From the NCBI RefSeq assembly GCF_000002425.4, contig NC_037266.1, positions 10,153,817-10,217,816 on the forward strand: DNA of 64,000 nt, read 5' to 3'. The notes below the pieces were generated by a model, which was not told the DNA's origin, made no database searches, and saw nothing but the letters and a program-made list of their open reading frames with translations. The translations under genes and the position numbers were made by a program. Every line of letters begins with the position of its first letter. The stretch's first letter is position 1. Shown here in pieces: positions 22,507 through 33,934 of the stretch. The DNA is from Physcomitrium patens. Its lineage: Eukaryota; Streptophyta; Bryopsida; Funariales; Funariaceae.

Positions 22507-23283
22507 GAATTACAAAAATTAAGAGATGCAGGACTCTATGCCAAGATACAAAAGTGTGTATTCCACACTACTCAAGTCGATTTCTTAGGTTACATCATTT
22601 CAAATGATGGACTTATGATGGATCCTAAGAAAGTTCAAACTATTATAGACTGGAAGATCCCCGAAACGGTAAGAGATGTCCAATGTTTTTTGGGATTTGC
22701 CAACTACTATCGGATCTTCATCAAAGACTTCTCTCGAGTTGCAACTCCACTTACACGTTTGACTTGTAAAGACAAACTCCAATTGAATCAAGAAGCGGAA
22801 GTTGCTTTTGAATCTTTGAAGACAACATTTGTTTCTACACCAATCTTGTATCATGTTGATTTTTCCAAAGCATTCTTTAGAGAAACAGATGCATCGGACT
22901 TAGCTCTGGGTGCGGTTTTATCACAAATGGGAACAGATGACAAACTTCATCCAGTAGCCTTTCATTCAAGAAAATTCTCAGCAGCAGAAATCAATTATAA
23001 GATCCACGACAAAGAACTTCTTGCAATTGTGGATTCTTTTCAAGAATGGTGTCATTATCTAGAAGGCGCTTCTAGTCCAGTCAGTGTGTATATGGATCAC
23101 AAGAATCTCGAATATTTTATGTCAGCATGCGTATTAAATCGTCGCCAAGCTCGTTGGAGCATGTCTTTATCAAGATTCGAGTTCATCATCACTTATCGGC
23201 CAAGAAAACAACAAGGTTTATCTGATGCCTTATCTAGACATTCTTATTTTGCACCAAAAGAAGGAGATGCAGCTTTTAAGTAA
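22507..23283 (+). pseudogene. Element B RT C-terminal part and RNase H
   Basis: Resumes in the same frame with LQKLRDAGLYAKIQKCVFHT after loss of ~25 codons that in A include [10 protein letters not shown]. RNase H follows: [60 protein letters not shown]. It is open to a double stop TAATAA at 23281. Without YLDD the reverse transcriptase cannot be catalytic. Confidence 0.9.
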
Positions 23284-24789
23284 TAAAGAACGGTTCTCTT
23301 GAAGCCGAAATAATTTCATCTTCGAGCAATAAAATCAACATTGACTGTTGATTTAACTTTTCTTAAGCAAGTCCAGTTAAGTATGTCTTCAGACCCTCTT
23401 GTTCATGATATCAAGAACAATTCTTCTAAATCTCATGATGCATCTAAATTTGAATTCAAAAACAACCTACTCTATTTCGAAGGACGCCGATATGTTCCAG
23501 AAGGAGAAGCACGTTTACGTGTTCTTCAAGCTCGTCACGACTTCCCACCAGTAGGACATTTTGGATATTATAAGACTTTGGAGCTGATATCTAGAGATTT
23601 TTGGTGGCCTCAAATATGATAGGTAGTTAAAGATTTTGTACAATCAAGTGATGTTTGCTCAAGATCGAAAACTCCTCGTCATCGACGTTTTGGACTTCTT
23701 CAGCCATTACCCATTCCAGAACAACCATGATCTTCTGTTTCTATAGACTTCATCACGGATCTTCCAATTTCAAGTTCTTATGACTCTATATTCGTGATAG
23801 TAGATCGTTTTACCAAGATGGCACATTTTGTACCATGTACAAAATCTATCACAGGTGAAGAAACAGCTAAGCTCTTTCTTGACAATATCTATCGCTATCA
23901 TGGATTACCCAAGGATATTATATCAGATAGGAGAACTCAATTTGTATCAAAATTTTGGCGGACTCTTTTCAAGATTCTTAAAGTGGATATAAAACTATCT
24001 TCGGCATTCCATCCTCAAACTGATAGACAAACGGAGCGTGTTAATCAAGTTTTGGAGCAATATTTAAGATGTACCATTAATTACCAACAAGATGATTGGA
24101 CAACTCTTTTGCCATTGGCAGAGTTTGCTTACAATAACACGGTACACTCTTCTACAAAACAAACACCTTTCTTTGCTAATTATGGTTATCATCCACGACT
24201 TGATACTTTTGACTTTTCAAAAGTTGATAAGCCTGCTGCGAAAGATTTGGCAATTCATTTATCAGAGCTACATGCAACGATGAAGGCGCAGTTAAAAGAG
24301 GCTCAAGAACAACAAAAGGCCAATGCGGATGTCTATCGAAAGGAACAACCATCATTCATCTTGGGTGATAAGGTATGGCTACTTCGTCGCAATATCAAGA
24401 CCACTCGTCCTTGTGACAAGTTAGACTATCGAAGGCTGGGACCATTTTCTATTTCTGCACAAATCAATCAAATTGCATATCATTTAGATCTACCAGAGTC
24501 AATGAAAATCCATCCAGTATTCGACGTGTCTCTTCTTGAACCATACAAGACAGTGGACATACCAAGAAGACGACAAGCTCCACCTCATCCTATAGAAGTG
24601 GACAATAATGAAGAGTTTGAAGTAGAAGAAATCTTAGATTGAAGGCGGTGCCGAAATAAATTACAATATCTTCTCCATTGGTGCGGATATGGTATTAGTG
24701 AACGCACATGGGAGCCATTAAAAAATCTTGCAAATGTAGCAAAGGCGGTGGAGGCTTTTCATCGACGACATCCATCAAAATCAAGATGA
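23284..24789 (+). pseudogene. Element B integrase and chromodomain with nonsense codons
   Basis: Open pieces 23341-23619 (zinc domain) and 23794-24642 (core and GPY/F): DRFTKMAHFVPCTKSITGEE, SDRRTQFVSKFWRTLFKILK (glycine of DRG changed), FHPQTDRQTERVNQVLEQYL, YRRLGPFSISAQINQIAYHL. TGA and TAG follow PQI near 23617, a TGA replaces tryptophan near 23730 and another TGA lies at 24643 just inside the chromodomain. The chromodomain then reads NKLQYLLHW and YGISERTWEPLKNLA before the stop at 24787-24789. Confidence 0.9.
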
Positions 24790-24883
24790 ACACCTTCTTT
24801 ATAAAAGAAACAACATCTAGGCAAGATAACATTCTACTTTCAATTCTTATTCGTAGCTTCATTGTAGTAGTGGCGCTCATGAG

Positions 24884-25306
24884 ATGGAAAACCAACAACC
24901 AGCAGATTCAACTCAAGAGCCTTCATTTGCTGACCTGCAGGACGAGACATTACGATTGTCACAACCTTCAAGACGACGCAATCGAGATGAAGATCTTTGA
25001 AAACGACATGTTCTTCCTCGAATAGATGGTGAGATACAACGCGTTTGGTATCACGATTTGGGAAGGGACTCCCGATGTTTGGTGATTTTGCTAGAGGTAG
25101 GAACAACTCCTGATGGTGTTCCAAATATTCTATTCGAAGGAAGTTACGAAGGCCTCTACAATGATCAAATAATTGAGTGGTCTTCCCGCCCTGGTATGGG
25201 ACACTACCGATGGTTGAGAGGCCCTATCAATCATCTTCGAAGAGAACAGAGATCAGAGTTTGTGGCGAATACAATTCGTCGCATCATAGATTTCCTCAAC
25301 ACATGA
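24884..25306 (+). CDS. Extra ORF downstream of the chromodomain, element B copy (one internal TGA)
   Basis: 423 nt, the same length as in A, starting 95 nt after the chromodomain stop. The internal TGA follows the DEDL segment, three codons earlier than A's TGA, so the two copies were disabled independently. The conserved second half reads GRDSRCLVILLEVGTTPDGV, LFEGSYEGLYNDQIIEWSSR, GMGHYRWLRGPINHLRREQ, ending RRIIDFLNT. Apart from the nonsense codon there is no indel. Function unknown; it could be a structural or regulatory accessory protein of the element. Confidence 0.6.
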
Positions 25307-25347
25307 TGACCGCTCCTCGTGGAACTCGTCCCTAGAAAGGGGGATAA

Positions 25348-25909
25348 TGTCATGGCCATAATCATGTAAGCTAATAATTACATATAGAAATAGGTAGAAG
25401 TAAGTAAAAGTAGATAAAAGTAAGTTAATTCTATAATATTTAATATGGAAGCTTCTTAGAAACTTCCTAGACGCTGCTTTGACTTCATAGGTGTCTTTAA
25501 TTGACTTTTTGGATTAGAAACGTGGTCAACAAGTTGGCCATGTGCCACACATGTTGTTAGCTTGAAAATCAAGCTAACTATGTGGCCCACACGTAGAAAA
25601 ACTTGCCTTGTAAGTCAAGGCATGTGTCCTACAAAGTCAACATATATTAGAGGTCCTATAGAACGTCGCCACGTAGCCCATAATTAAATAGTATATATAG
25701 AGACAAGAGTGAAGGCTTCTTCACTCTTGTCAACTCCTTTCTTGCTTCTAGTCTAGTTTCAAGGGTCTCTAGTTTTCTTGTCTTTTGGTAATAGGCATTT
25801 CAGTTCCTCTTTCAATATATATACTTATTTATATATATTTTGTTACCTCTTTTTGAGTGAAGGCTCACTTGTCTGAATTATTATTTTTATCGAGTTCTTG
25901 TCCTTGACA
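25348..25909 (+). repeat. 3' LTR of element B
   Basis: 562 bp, about 16 visible differences from 19586-20147, canonical TG and CA ends. Immediately preceded by the polypurine tract AGAAAGGGGGATAA (25334-25347) and followed by target duplication CAGGT. The hairpin downstream of the TATA box is identical to that of the 5' copy. Confidence 0.95.
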
Positions 25910-25914
25910 CAGGT

Positions 25915-26820
25915 ACATATTTTTCATAGTGATTTTGTTGAGTCCTCGATAATCAACACACATCCGTAATGATCTATCTTTATTCTTCACAAAAAAAATA
26001 GAGCCCCTCCTAGAGATTTGAAATGGCATATGAAGTTTTTGGCCAAATTCTCTTCAATATACTCCTTGAGTGCAACTAATTCATTTTGAGATAAATTTTA
26101 GATTGGTCCAAATGGCGGTTGTGCTCATTCTTGAAGGTCAATTGAGCAGTCATAGGAACGATGTTCTGGAAGAGTATCCGCATTCTTTTTGTCAAATACA
26201 TCTTGAAAATCTTGATATTGGCTTGGAATGCCATTTGAAGTCTTTCCACCAGTAGAAACAGGAGTGGCATAAATGACAGAAGGCGATCTTTCTTTTGCAA
26301 CATGCAAGAAAGCACTTGCACCTACAAATATAGCTTTAATTATACTAGACTTATGACTTTTTACTTGATTAACTACACTTTTAGTTATACTTTCAAAAAA
26401 GTCAAGACTACAAGAAGTCCAATCAATTTTAGGGTTATATTTTTCTAGCCATGATAAAGCTAAAATATTTGGATTAGAAGGAGATCTAATGATATTAAAT
26501 ATTATAAAGCTACTATGACTATTAATTATAATTTCTATAGGAAGGATTTCATGAGTAACATCTTCTGAAAACAACGGACTACCATTTATGACTTCTACAT
26601 GAATATGTTTAGTTTTCTTTACTCAAAATATGCTATGTCTTTTAGCAAATTTTTCATCTAAGAAACAAGTGGAGACTCTTGAATCTAGCAAGGCAGAGGC
26701 TTTGAGATCTTTAGGTCCTAAAATAACATTTATCGTAAAACATGGAGAAGGTTCTGAGGAGAGAATAGGACCTTTACTAGGCATTATACAAGTTTCCAGC
26801 CGCACGATCCCTATTGTAGC
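25915..26820 (-). pseudogene. Element C RT N-terminal part and protease relic
   Basis: Continuation of C on the right of B. Minus-strand fragments: 26125-26574 (protease-RT linker: DVTHEILPIEIIINSHSSFI, LALSWLEKYNPKIDWTS, EHRSYDCSIDLQE) and 26623-26805 (protease: ALLDSRVSTCFLDEKFAKRH, where the catalytic DSG has become DSR). RT N-terminal pieces at 25915-26120 are broken by stops. Confidence 0.85.
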
Positions 26821-27818
26821 TTGATAAATTTGTTTTTCAACATGCTATCTTTTTTGATTACCGTAGTCTTCATTTTATGGTTACGTCGCTTCTTTGGGCA
26901 ATATTGAGCAATGTGCTTAGGCTCTCCATAATATAAGCACAATCCTTCTTGACGATGACGAGTCTTTTCTTTCTCAGTAAGAGGTTTGAAACGTATTGCA
27001 TCAATTTGCATATCCTCTACTTCCAAATATATATGTTGAAGAGATGTTGGTGTTGCTATTGAATTATAGTTATATTGAGGTCTACTTATATGATTCTCAG
27101 ATCGGAACTCAAAAAGGTGATTGTTGTACTTCACAGCAAAGTCAATTGCTTGACTCAATGTTTGAAGATCAGGTAAGTTGAGCATTAATTTTTTTACCTC
27201 ATATTGTAATCCATAGAAAAATTGGCTAATAAGTGCAGCATCATCCCGCTTGATATCAATTGCAAGTTGTCAAAATTATAAAGCATAAAATATTACTGAT
27301 TGATTATCTTCTCGTAAAATGATGATCTTACTGGTTGCAACAGGAATTGCATCATGTTCTCCATACATGAATTGAAACTCTGCCAGAAAAATTACTAGAT
27401 TATCTAATATTGGATCTCATCGTTCAAGAAAAGATGAAAATCACGATAGTGCTGAACCTGAAAGAAGCGTACCAATTAATCTAACTTGAGATCCTAGAAT
27501 TGGATACCTTTGGGGTTGAAGTTCAATCATAAGTTGCACTTAATTGATAAATCCTTGAAACTAGGATCTGGTGCCATCAATCTTCTCGGGTAGGACAATT
27601 CTTGGTTCTATAACACTGAAAGGGCGTTCTACCATAAAAAAAGAGACTTGATTTGGTGTAGATACTGAAGCAGCTCCAATCATTTCTATATCTTCACTTC
27701 CTGCCAATCTTGTTGCTCCTTGTCGTTGTAAATTGAGTTGATACATCGCAAGCATTAATTTTCTCAATTATTCTTACATTTGTGCCATTGCATTCTTCAT
27801 TTCAGCTTGTTCTGCCAT
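26811..27818 (-). pseudogene. Element C Gag relic
   Basis: Minus strand from an ATG at 27818 (MAEQAEMKNA) to the protease overlap. Fragments 27561-27767 and 26811-27185 match A's Gag: MYQLNLQRQGATRLAGSEDI, MLNLPDLQTLSQAIDFAVKY, DMQIDAIRFKPLTEKEKTRH. The zinc knuckle reads CLYYGEPKHIAQYC, so two positions are damaged. Several stops lie between. Confidence 0.85.
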
Positions 27819-28030
27819 AATAACACTTAAAAAAGAGAAGATGTCTAATATCGCTCAATACAAATAGAAGAGAGGACTTGAGAACAAAGAAAATACTAAG
27901 GACAATATCAGTTTAAAAGAGGGTTATCCGCAACTTCTAATATGCTTGTGTCTTATCAAGAAAAAGAGGTAATCCACTCTTAATCAAGATTAGACAAAAC
28001 TCTGATAATAAAGGTGTACTCTGGTCAATC

Positions 28031-28587
28031 TATCAAAGAGAAGAACATAATAAATAAAAATAGCAAGTGAGACTTCTTTCATAGAAAGATGAAAAAATAG
28101 AAATAACTTGATATATATATTAAGAAAGAAACTAGAATGGCTATTGCCAAAAGTTAAGAAAACTAGAGACCCTTGAACCTAGACTGGAAGCAAGAAAAGA
28201 GTTGACAAGAGTGAAGAAGCCTTCACTCTTGTCTCTATATATACTATCTAACTAGAGGCTACGTGGTGACATTCTATAAGACCTCCTATATGTGTTGACT
28301 TTGTAGGATACATGCCTTGACTTACAAGGCAAGTTTTTCTACGTGTGGGCCACATTGTTAGCTTGGTCTTCAAGCTAACAACATGTGTGGCACATGGTCA
28401 ACTTGTTGACCACGTTTCTAATCCAAAAAGTCAATTAAAGACACCTATAAAGTCAAAGCATCGTCTATAAAGCTTCTAGAAAGCTTCCAAATAATATACT
28501 ATAGAATTAACTTATTTTTACCTACTTTTACTTACTTTTCTCTATTTATACATGTAATTATTGGCTTACATTTGTATGTCCATGACA
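28031..28587 (-). repeat. 5' LTR of element C
   Basis: 557 bp from tatcaaagagaagaac to gtccatgaca. It has the same TATA/hairpin block (gacaagagtgaag / cttcactcttgtc) as A and B and is followed by target duplication ATCTC at 28588-28592. Confidence 0.9.
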
Positions 28588-28592
28588 ATCTC

Positions 28593-29193
28593 AAGTTAGA
28601 GCTTTCTTTATCACAACTATTAGATCATCTATACCAACTCTTGTTACTTTCACAAGATTATCCTTCAAATAAAGTTACATCTTTTTAAGACCGAAAATAT
28701 CCATATTACAGTCAATTCAAATAGAAAAATGTTCAGAATGATGCTCGAGCTTTGATCATTATATTATAACTTAATACAATAGAATTTGATGGACTTGCAA
28801 TCAACTTTTTGGATTTTTTGAAGGTCTTAATATTAACCAAGTTCAATAAATAGATCTTCTACAAGTATATGATGGTTGCCATTATTTCTATCTAAATCAA
28901 CTACACCAACATATAAAGAGTAATCAAAAAGAAAAAACATATTACAATTACTATCCAACAAATCTTTCAATTCTTATAGATGTCAAATTGATGCTCTTCA
29001 AAGCAGTTGAAAGTCAAAGAAAAATAACGTTATAAACATCTAGCAATGAAGATTTTGAAAATATTCTAAAAATTTCTAAAAACTTCTAAAACAATAAATA
29101 TATATAATAAAATAGTATATATAAAAAAAAAAGATTGAAGCATTCTTCACATTTATCAATGACTTAACAATACTTAATGTAGATTCAAGAGAC
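28593..29193 (+). pseudogene. Relic F: extra-ORF remnant and truncated 3' LTR
   Basis: Resumes F after C. Around 28800-28975 one frame reads FFEGLNINQV, DGCHYFYLNQLHQHI and YYNYYPTNLSILID, which lines up with the extra ORF of A (EGLNNDQ, MGHYRWLRGPINHL, YVANTIRRIIDFL) at low identity. From ~29040 the sequence resembles the family LTR (cttctaaa, atagtatatata, gaagcattcttcac, gattcaagagactta). It is cut at 29193, where the right arm of the inverted repeat begins. Confidence 0.5.
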
Positions 29194-30366
29194 TTACTAT
29201 CAAACCATTATGAAGAAATTTTCTTAAGTTGTAGTTCTATTGACACATTTGACTTGTAAAGACAAACTTGAGTAGAACAAATAAGTTAAAACATCATTTG
29301 AAGCTTTAAAGACAACTTTTATTACAACATCAATCTTATTTTGTATTGATTTGTTTAGGATATTTTTTATATAAATATTTGTATTAAACTTTGTCTTAGA
29401 TGTAATATTTTCACAAGTAGGAGCAATTGATGAACTTCACTATGTAGCCTTTGATATTAAAAAAAAAAAAGAAAAAAAAAAAGAAAAAAAAAATCAGCAA
29501 ATAAGATCAATTATGAAAACCATGATAAAGAATTTCTTGCAATTAAAGCTTCATTTCAAATATAACATCATTATTTGGAAAACACTTCTAAACAAATGAT
29601 TACTTATATAAATCATAAGAATCTTCAATATTTTATCTCAACATATGTATTAAATTATTACAAAGTATATTGGAGCATGTATTTTTCAAGATTTAAATTC
29701 AAGTTCACTTATTGACTAAAAAAACAACAGGGTTTGTTAGACGTCCTTTTTAGATGTTTTTATCTTCTACCAAAAGAAAAAACATGCAGCTTATGATCAA
29801 TAATAAATAAGTCGTTTAGAATTTTTTAAAATTAATTTATAAGCTATAAAATCAATATTAACTATTAATTTAATATTTTTAATTAAGTTCAATCAAGTAT
29901 ATTCTTAGATCTTTTTTTTGATGATATTAAGAATAATCTATGTAAATTTTATTATATTTTCAAGTTTGAATTCAAAGATAATCTATTTTATTGCAAGAGA
30001 TGCTCATATGTTCCAAAAAATAAAACATAATTAAGTGTTTTTTAAGTATATCACAATTTTCCAACTATACAATATTTTGAATACAACAAGACCTTAGATG
30101 TTAATATCAAGAGGTATTTTATGGCCTTGAATGTGAAAGGCAATTAAAAACTTTGTACGGTCATATAATATTTGTTCAAGATTAAAAATTCCTTGTTATT
30201 AGTCTTATATATTTTTTCAACCATTATCTATATTAAAATAATTATGGTTTTTTTTTCTATGGATTTTATGACAAATCTTTTAATCTTAAGTTTTTATGAT
30301 CTTATATTTGTGATATTAGATCGTTTCACCAAGATGGTATATTTTATGTTATATATAGTATCTATC

Positions 30367-30422
<56 letters not shown>

Positions 30423-30692
30423 ATATTTATTGCTATCATAGATTAGAAAGAGATATAATATCAAATAGATGGACATAATTTGTATTAAAATTTGAAAGAT
30501 TTTTTTTAAGATATTAAATGTAGACATAAAACTATATTTTGCTTTTTATCTTCAAATTGATAGACAAATAAAACAAATGAATCAAGTTTTGAATCAATGT
30601 TTGAGTTATATCATCAATTACTATTACAATAATTGAAAAACTCTTTTATTATACTTAAAGCTTGTCTACAATAATACAACACATTCTTCTAC

Positions 30693-30740
<48 letters not shown>

Positions 30741-32170
30741 ACTAGTCATGGTTATCATCCATAATTTCATATTTTTGACTTCTCAAAAGTTGATTAGCTT
30801 GTAAAAAAAGATTTGGTGAATTGTTTATTATAGCTACATGCAATAATTAAGACACAATTAAAAAAATCTTAAAAACAACAAAAGATTAATGTAGATATAT
30901 ATTACAAGGAATAACCTCAATTTTAAATTGGTAATAAAATATGGTTACTTTATCATAGTATTAAAATTATTTGATTTTGTGACAAATTAAATTATTATAG
31001 ATTAGAACCATTTCTTATTTGTGAACAAATCAATCTAGTTGTATATCATTTATACCTAACAAAGTTTATTAAGATTTATTTTATGTTCTATGTATCTATG
31101 TTTAAGCCATAGAAGTTAGTAGATATACCAAGACAAAGATCAATATCACTTCTTCTTATAAAAGTGGATAAAAATCAAAAATTTGAAATAGAAGAAGTCT
31201 TAGATTCAAGGTGGTGCCAAAATAAGTTTAAATATCTTATAGATTGAAGCGGATATAATATTAATAAATGCACATAGAAGCCAACTTAGAATCTTGCAAA
31301 TGTAATAAAAAGGGTTGATATTTTTTTATCTACAACATTCATCAAAATTAAGATAAAAAGTCAAGATAGAATTATCAATCCTTAAGAAACTTATCTTTAG
31401 AAAGAAAGACATTGTTACAGATATAATCAACATCGATAATTCCTTAGATAAGAAGAATTACTTAGAAATAAGTAAAAGTAGGTAAATTTGATAATATCTT
31501 ATGAGAAAGCTTTTTAGAAGCTTTATAGACTTGGATTTGACTTTATATATTTTTATATGTAATATATAGGTTGAAAATTTGGCCAATAAGTTGATTATGT
31601 GGCGTTCATATAAGAAACTTATTTTGAAAGTTAAACATGTGATTTGCAAGTTGGACATGTATTAGAGGTCTTATAAAATGTTATCACATAGCTCTTAGAT
31701 AGTATATATAAAGGCAAGAATTAGGCCTTCTTCACTCTTATTAATGACTTTTTTTTTTCTTAGTCTTGTTTTAAGAGTCTATTTTTTATTTTTATTTTTT
31801 TTGGCAATAGCCATTCTATTTCAAATATTATACTATTTTTGAGTGAATATCTATTTATTCCAATAACACAAGAAAGTATTGAAATTTTGGTTGTTTGTGA
31901 TTCATGTCCTTGATATATTTTTAGAATATATATATATATATATTATATTTATTTTCTAGTTGTACATGAATATACTATCTATATATATATATTATATTTA
32001 TTTTCTATTTTTACATGAATATACTATCTTTTTAATATCTTTATATATTTAAAATTTTAAAACATCCAAAATGTGATTTTTTTAAATTCAAATTTATATT
32101 AAAACATAGAAGCTATAAGATTAAAAAAACATACTTATTTTATAACTTGGCTACAAATCCATATAAGTAG
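29193..32170. repeat. Right arm of the inverted repeat, carrying relic H
   Basis: Reverse complement of 1-2977. It contains, on the plus strand, RNase H (~29200-29760), integrase (~29990-31300, FVILDRFTKMVYF at 30300-30350) and 3' LTR (31413-31915) remnants identical in layout to relic G. Its inner end joins the middle of F's LTR, whereas the left arm continues uninterrupted into the rest of G, so this arm is the copied one. The 29460-29495 poly-A/G tract mirrors 2678-2711. Confidence 0.95.
31413..31915 (+). mobile_element. Decayed LTR of relic H (copy of the G LTR)
   Basis: Inverted copy of 256-758, preceded by the purine run tagaaagaaagacat that corresponds to a polypurine tract. The TATA block lies near 31700 and the family hairpin is decayed (gcaagaattaggccttcttc). 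Confidence 0.75.
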
Positions 32171-33080
32171 GAACTATTGATTTTTTTTAATATGAAAATA
32201 ATTTATCTTTGCAATCTTAAATTTTAAATATTTTCAATCATATAGACATTGTTTTAAAAAATATAAGTAGAAACAATATAAATCTAAAAAATGATATAGG
32301 ATTTTTAAAAAATAAAAAATAAAAAATAACAAGTTAATTAAGCAAATGGTATAGTTGAAACCATGAAAGCATAATAACATCTTATGACAAGAGACATTTG
32401 TTAAAAACTCTTAAAGTTAAAATAAAATATTTTTAACAAGACCAAATAGATTCTTAATGGCCAACAAAATTATCAAAATTAAAAAATAATAATAATTCAA
32501 TGGCACATTAGAGTTTCAAACTATAGTTTTATCATGCAAATATAAGATGCAAAGCAACAAAAACCAAACTAAAAGTTAATTATTTTTATTGGTCCTCGTA
32601 ACATATCATGTTTCTAAATCGACATATTCCAAAGAGATATTAAGACATTAGATGTTTGCTCCACCTCTTTCTTAGTCCAAGCTATGATTTTATCCCATTT
32701 TTACTAAAAAGAAATAATAACTATGGCTACTAGTACAAGTAAGAAGTGAAGTAAGGATAACAAAATACTAAAATATTATTTGAAATCTTTGTACACTCTC
32801 ATTCCAAAATACTAAGTATGACGATTAGTACCAACAAAATTAGTGATATGCATCAAGAAAATTGAGAATATAAGTTTCAGTTGAGCAAATTTGTTGTTTC
32901 AAATATATATAAACAAACAAGAAGTTTTTCTGCAGTTTGAAATGTAACTTGTATCGATGGTGTTGGAAATGTAAAGGCCCGTCATCACCTTTTTTTCGAA
33001 GTTCTGAAACAGTGGGTGTCTATTTTTAATGATCTTGCTGTGGTTCCGAGAGACTTCGGGGAATTGAAAGTGTGTCAGAA
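32171..33080. other. AT-rich DNA, no gene seen
   Basis: No ORF with recognisable content and no family LTR is visible. The stretch directly continues the sequence outside the right arm, so the inverted repeat may extend into it, but the partner lies left of the window. Confidence 0.6.
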
Positions 33081-33178
33081 ACTGTAATTGGGTAGCTGTG
33101 ATTTTGTTTCTAGTGCTGTTGTTTTGCCAATGCTTAGTCATGGATTTCTGCTGGACCTTGCAGTGATACCTCTTCTTA

Positions 33179-33607
33179 ATGAATGTTGTTGCTGTCGTTT
33201 GCTACGTGGCAAATCGGAGGCGGATTGTTGTGACCGACAGCATCGATCCAATGCTCGAAACACGGCACATCACAACACCGCTTTTTCACCCCTTTCACGA
33301 TCTACGTTTTCTGAATGCATTTGTTTATCATCTTACATCGCTGTCACAGGATTCGTATTCACTGGTCATGCACAGAGCGATGCGCAAATCCCTCATTCCA
33401 CGTCTTCTTCGTTCAAGCAATTGCTCCGATGAAGCCCAACAAGAGGTTTTCAGAATCCTTCATCTCTGTGTGTATGCAGCACACCTCGAGGCCAGTTCCT
33501 CCTCCATTTTGAGACTCCGTTGTGCATGTGATCGTGCGAAGCAGAAATTTGTGTGTCACGTTCGATTGGATTCGGCTGCGGGCACTGACGAGGGCTCTCA
33601 CATGTGA
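33179..33607 (+). CDS. Unrecognised ORF, 142 residues
   Basis: ATG at 33179. The product (MNVVAVVCYVANRRRIVVTD, VMHRAMRKSLIPRLLRSSNC, ILHLCVYAAHLEASSSSILR) has no motif I recognise. It lies in a ~700-bp island (33.05-33.72 kb) of clearly higher GC than its surroundings, with overlapping open frames on the same strand (33088-33432, 33522-33719). It could be an exon or relic of a host gene, a non-autonomous transposon, or chance openness from base composition. There is no signal peptide or clear membrane segment. Confidence 0.2.
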   Translation: MNVVAVVCYVANRRRIVVTDSIDPMLETRHITTPLFHPFHDLRFLNAFVYHLTSLSQDSYSLVMHRAMRKSLIPRLLRSSNCSDEAQQEVFRILHLCVYAAHLEASSSSILRLRCACDRAKQKFVCHVRLDSAAGTDEGSHM

Positions 33608-33879
33608 TTTGCGTCTGCGCCATTCACGAGGATGGCGTTCGTGGGGATGTGCAAACAGATTTCCCCCATGTCACAAACAAAACCATCCACACACAAGTAT
33701 CTTCCCCTCACATGACTAGCGATCTCGAAATTTTGATTTCATTCTTTGAGAAAAATAAAATAAGACATTACGCATTACCTAACATCCTTAACATTCATGC
33801 ACCTATAGAAAATAAAATTAAAAGACAATTTTATGATTACACATTTTAATCATGGAAATGCATTTTTATTAGATTTTTA

Positions 33880-33901
33880 TTCTCTCTCTCTCTCTCTCTC
33901 C

Positions 33902-33933
<32 letters not shown>

Positions 33934-33934
33934 T
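33880..33934. repeat. (TC)n-(TA)n microsatellite
   Basis: About 38 bp of TC dinucleotides with one CC interruption, passing directly into ~14 bp of TA. Confidence 0.95.

Larger units (their letters stand above)
19586..25909 (+). mobile_element. Element B: Ty3/gypsy chromodomain retrotransposon nested in C
   Basis: 6324 bp, LTRs of 562 bp each, target duplication CAGGT (19581-19585 and 25910-25914). Plus-strand order: LTR, leader, gag, protease, RT, RNase H, integrase-chromodomain, extra ORF, polypurine tract (25334-25347), LTR. Same family as A. The LTRs differ at roughly 16 positions by eye (~3%), so it is older than A and younger than C. It is disabled by several nonsense codons and an in-frame loss of the RT active site. 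Confidence 0.95.
17135..28587 (-). mobile_element. Element C: older Ty3/gypsy copy, split by element B
   Basis: Bounded by a 5-bp target duplication ATCTC (17130-17134 and 28588-28592). It has a 557-bp 5' LTR at the right and a truncated 3' LTR at the left. The interior is a decayed minus-strand gag-pol like A's. Element B (19586-25909) lies inside its RT, flanked by CAGGT duplications. LTR ends are TA instead of TG on the outer side, consistent with decay. Excluding B it is ~5.1 kb. Confidence 0.9.
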
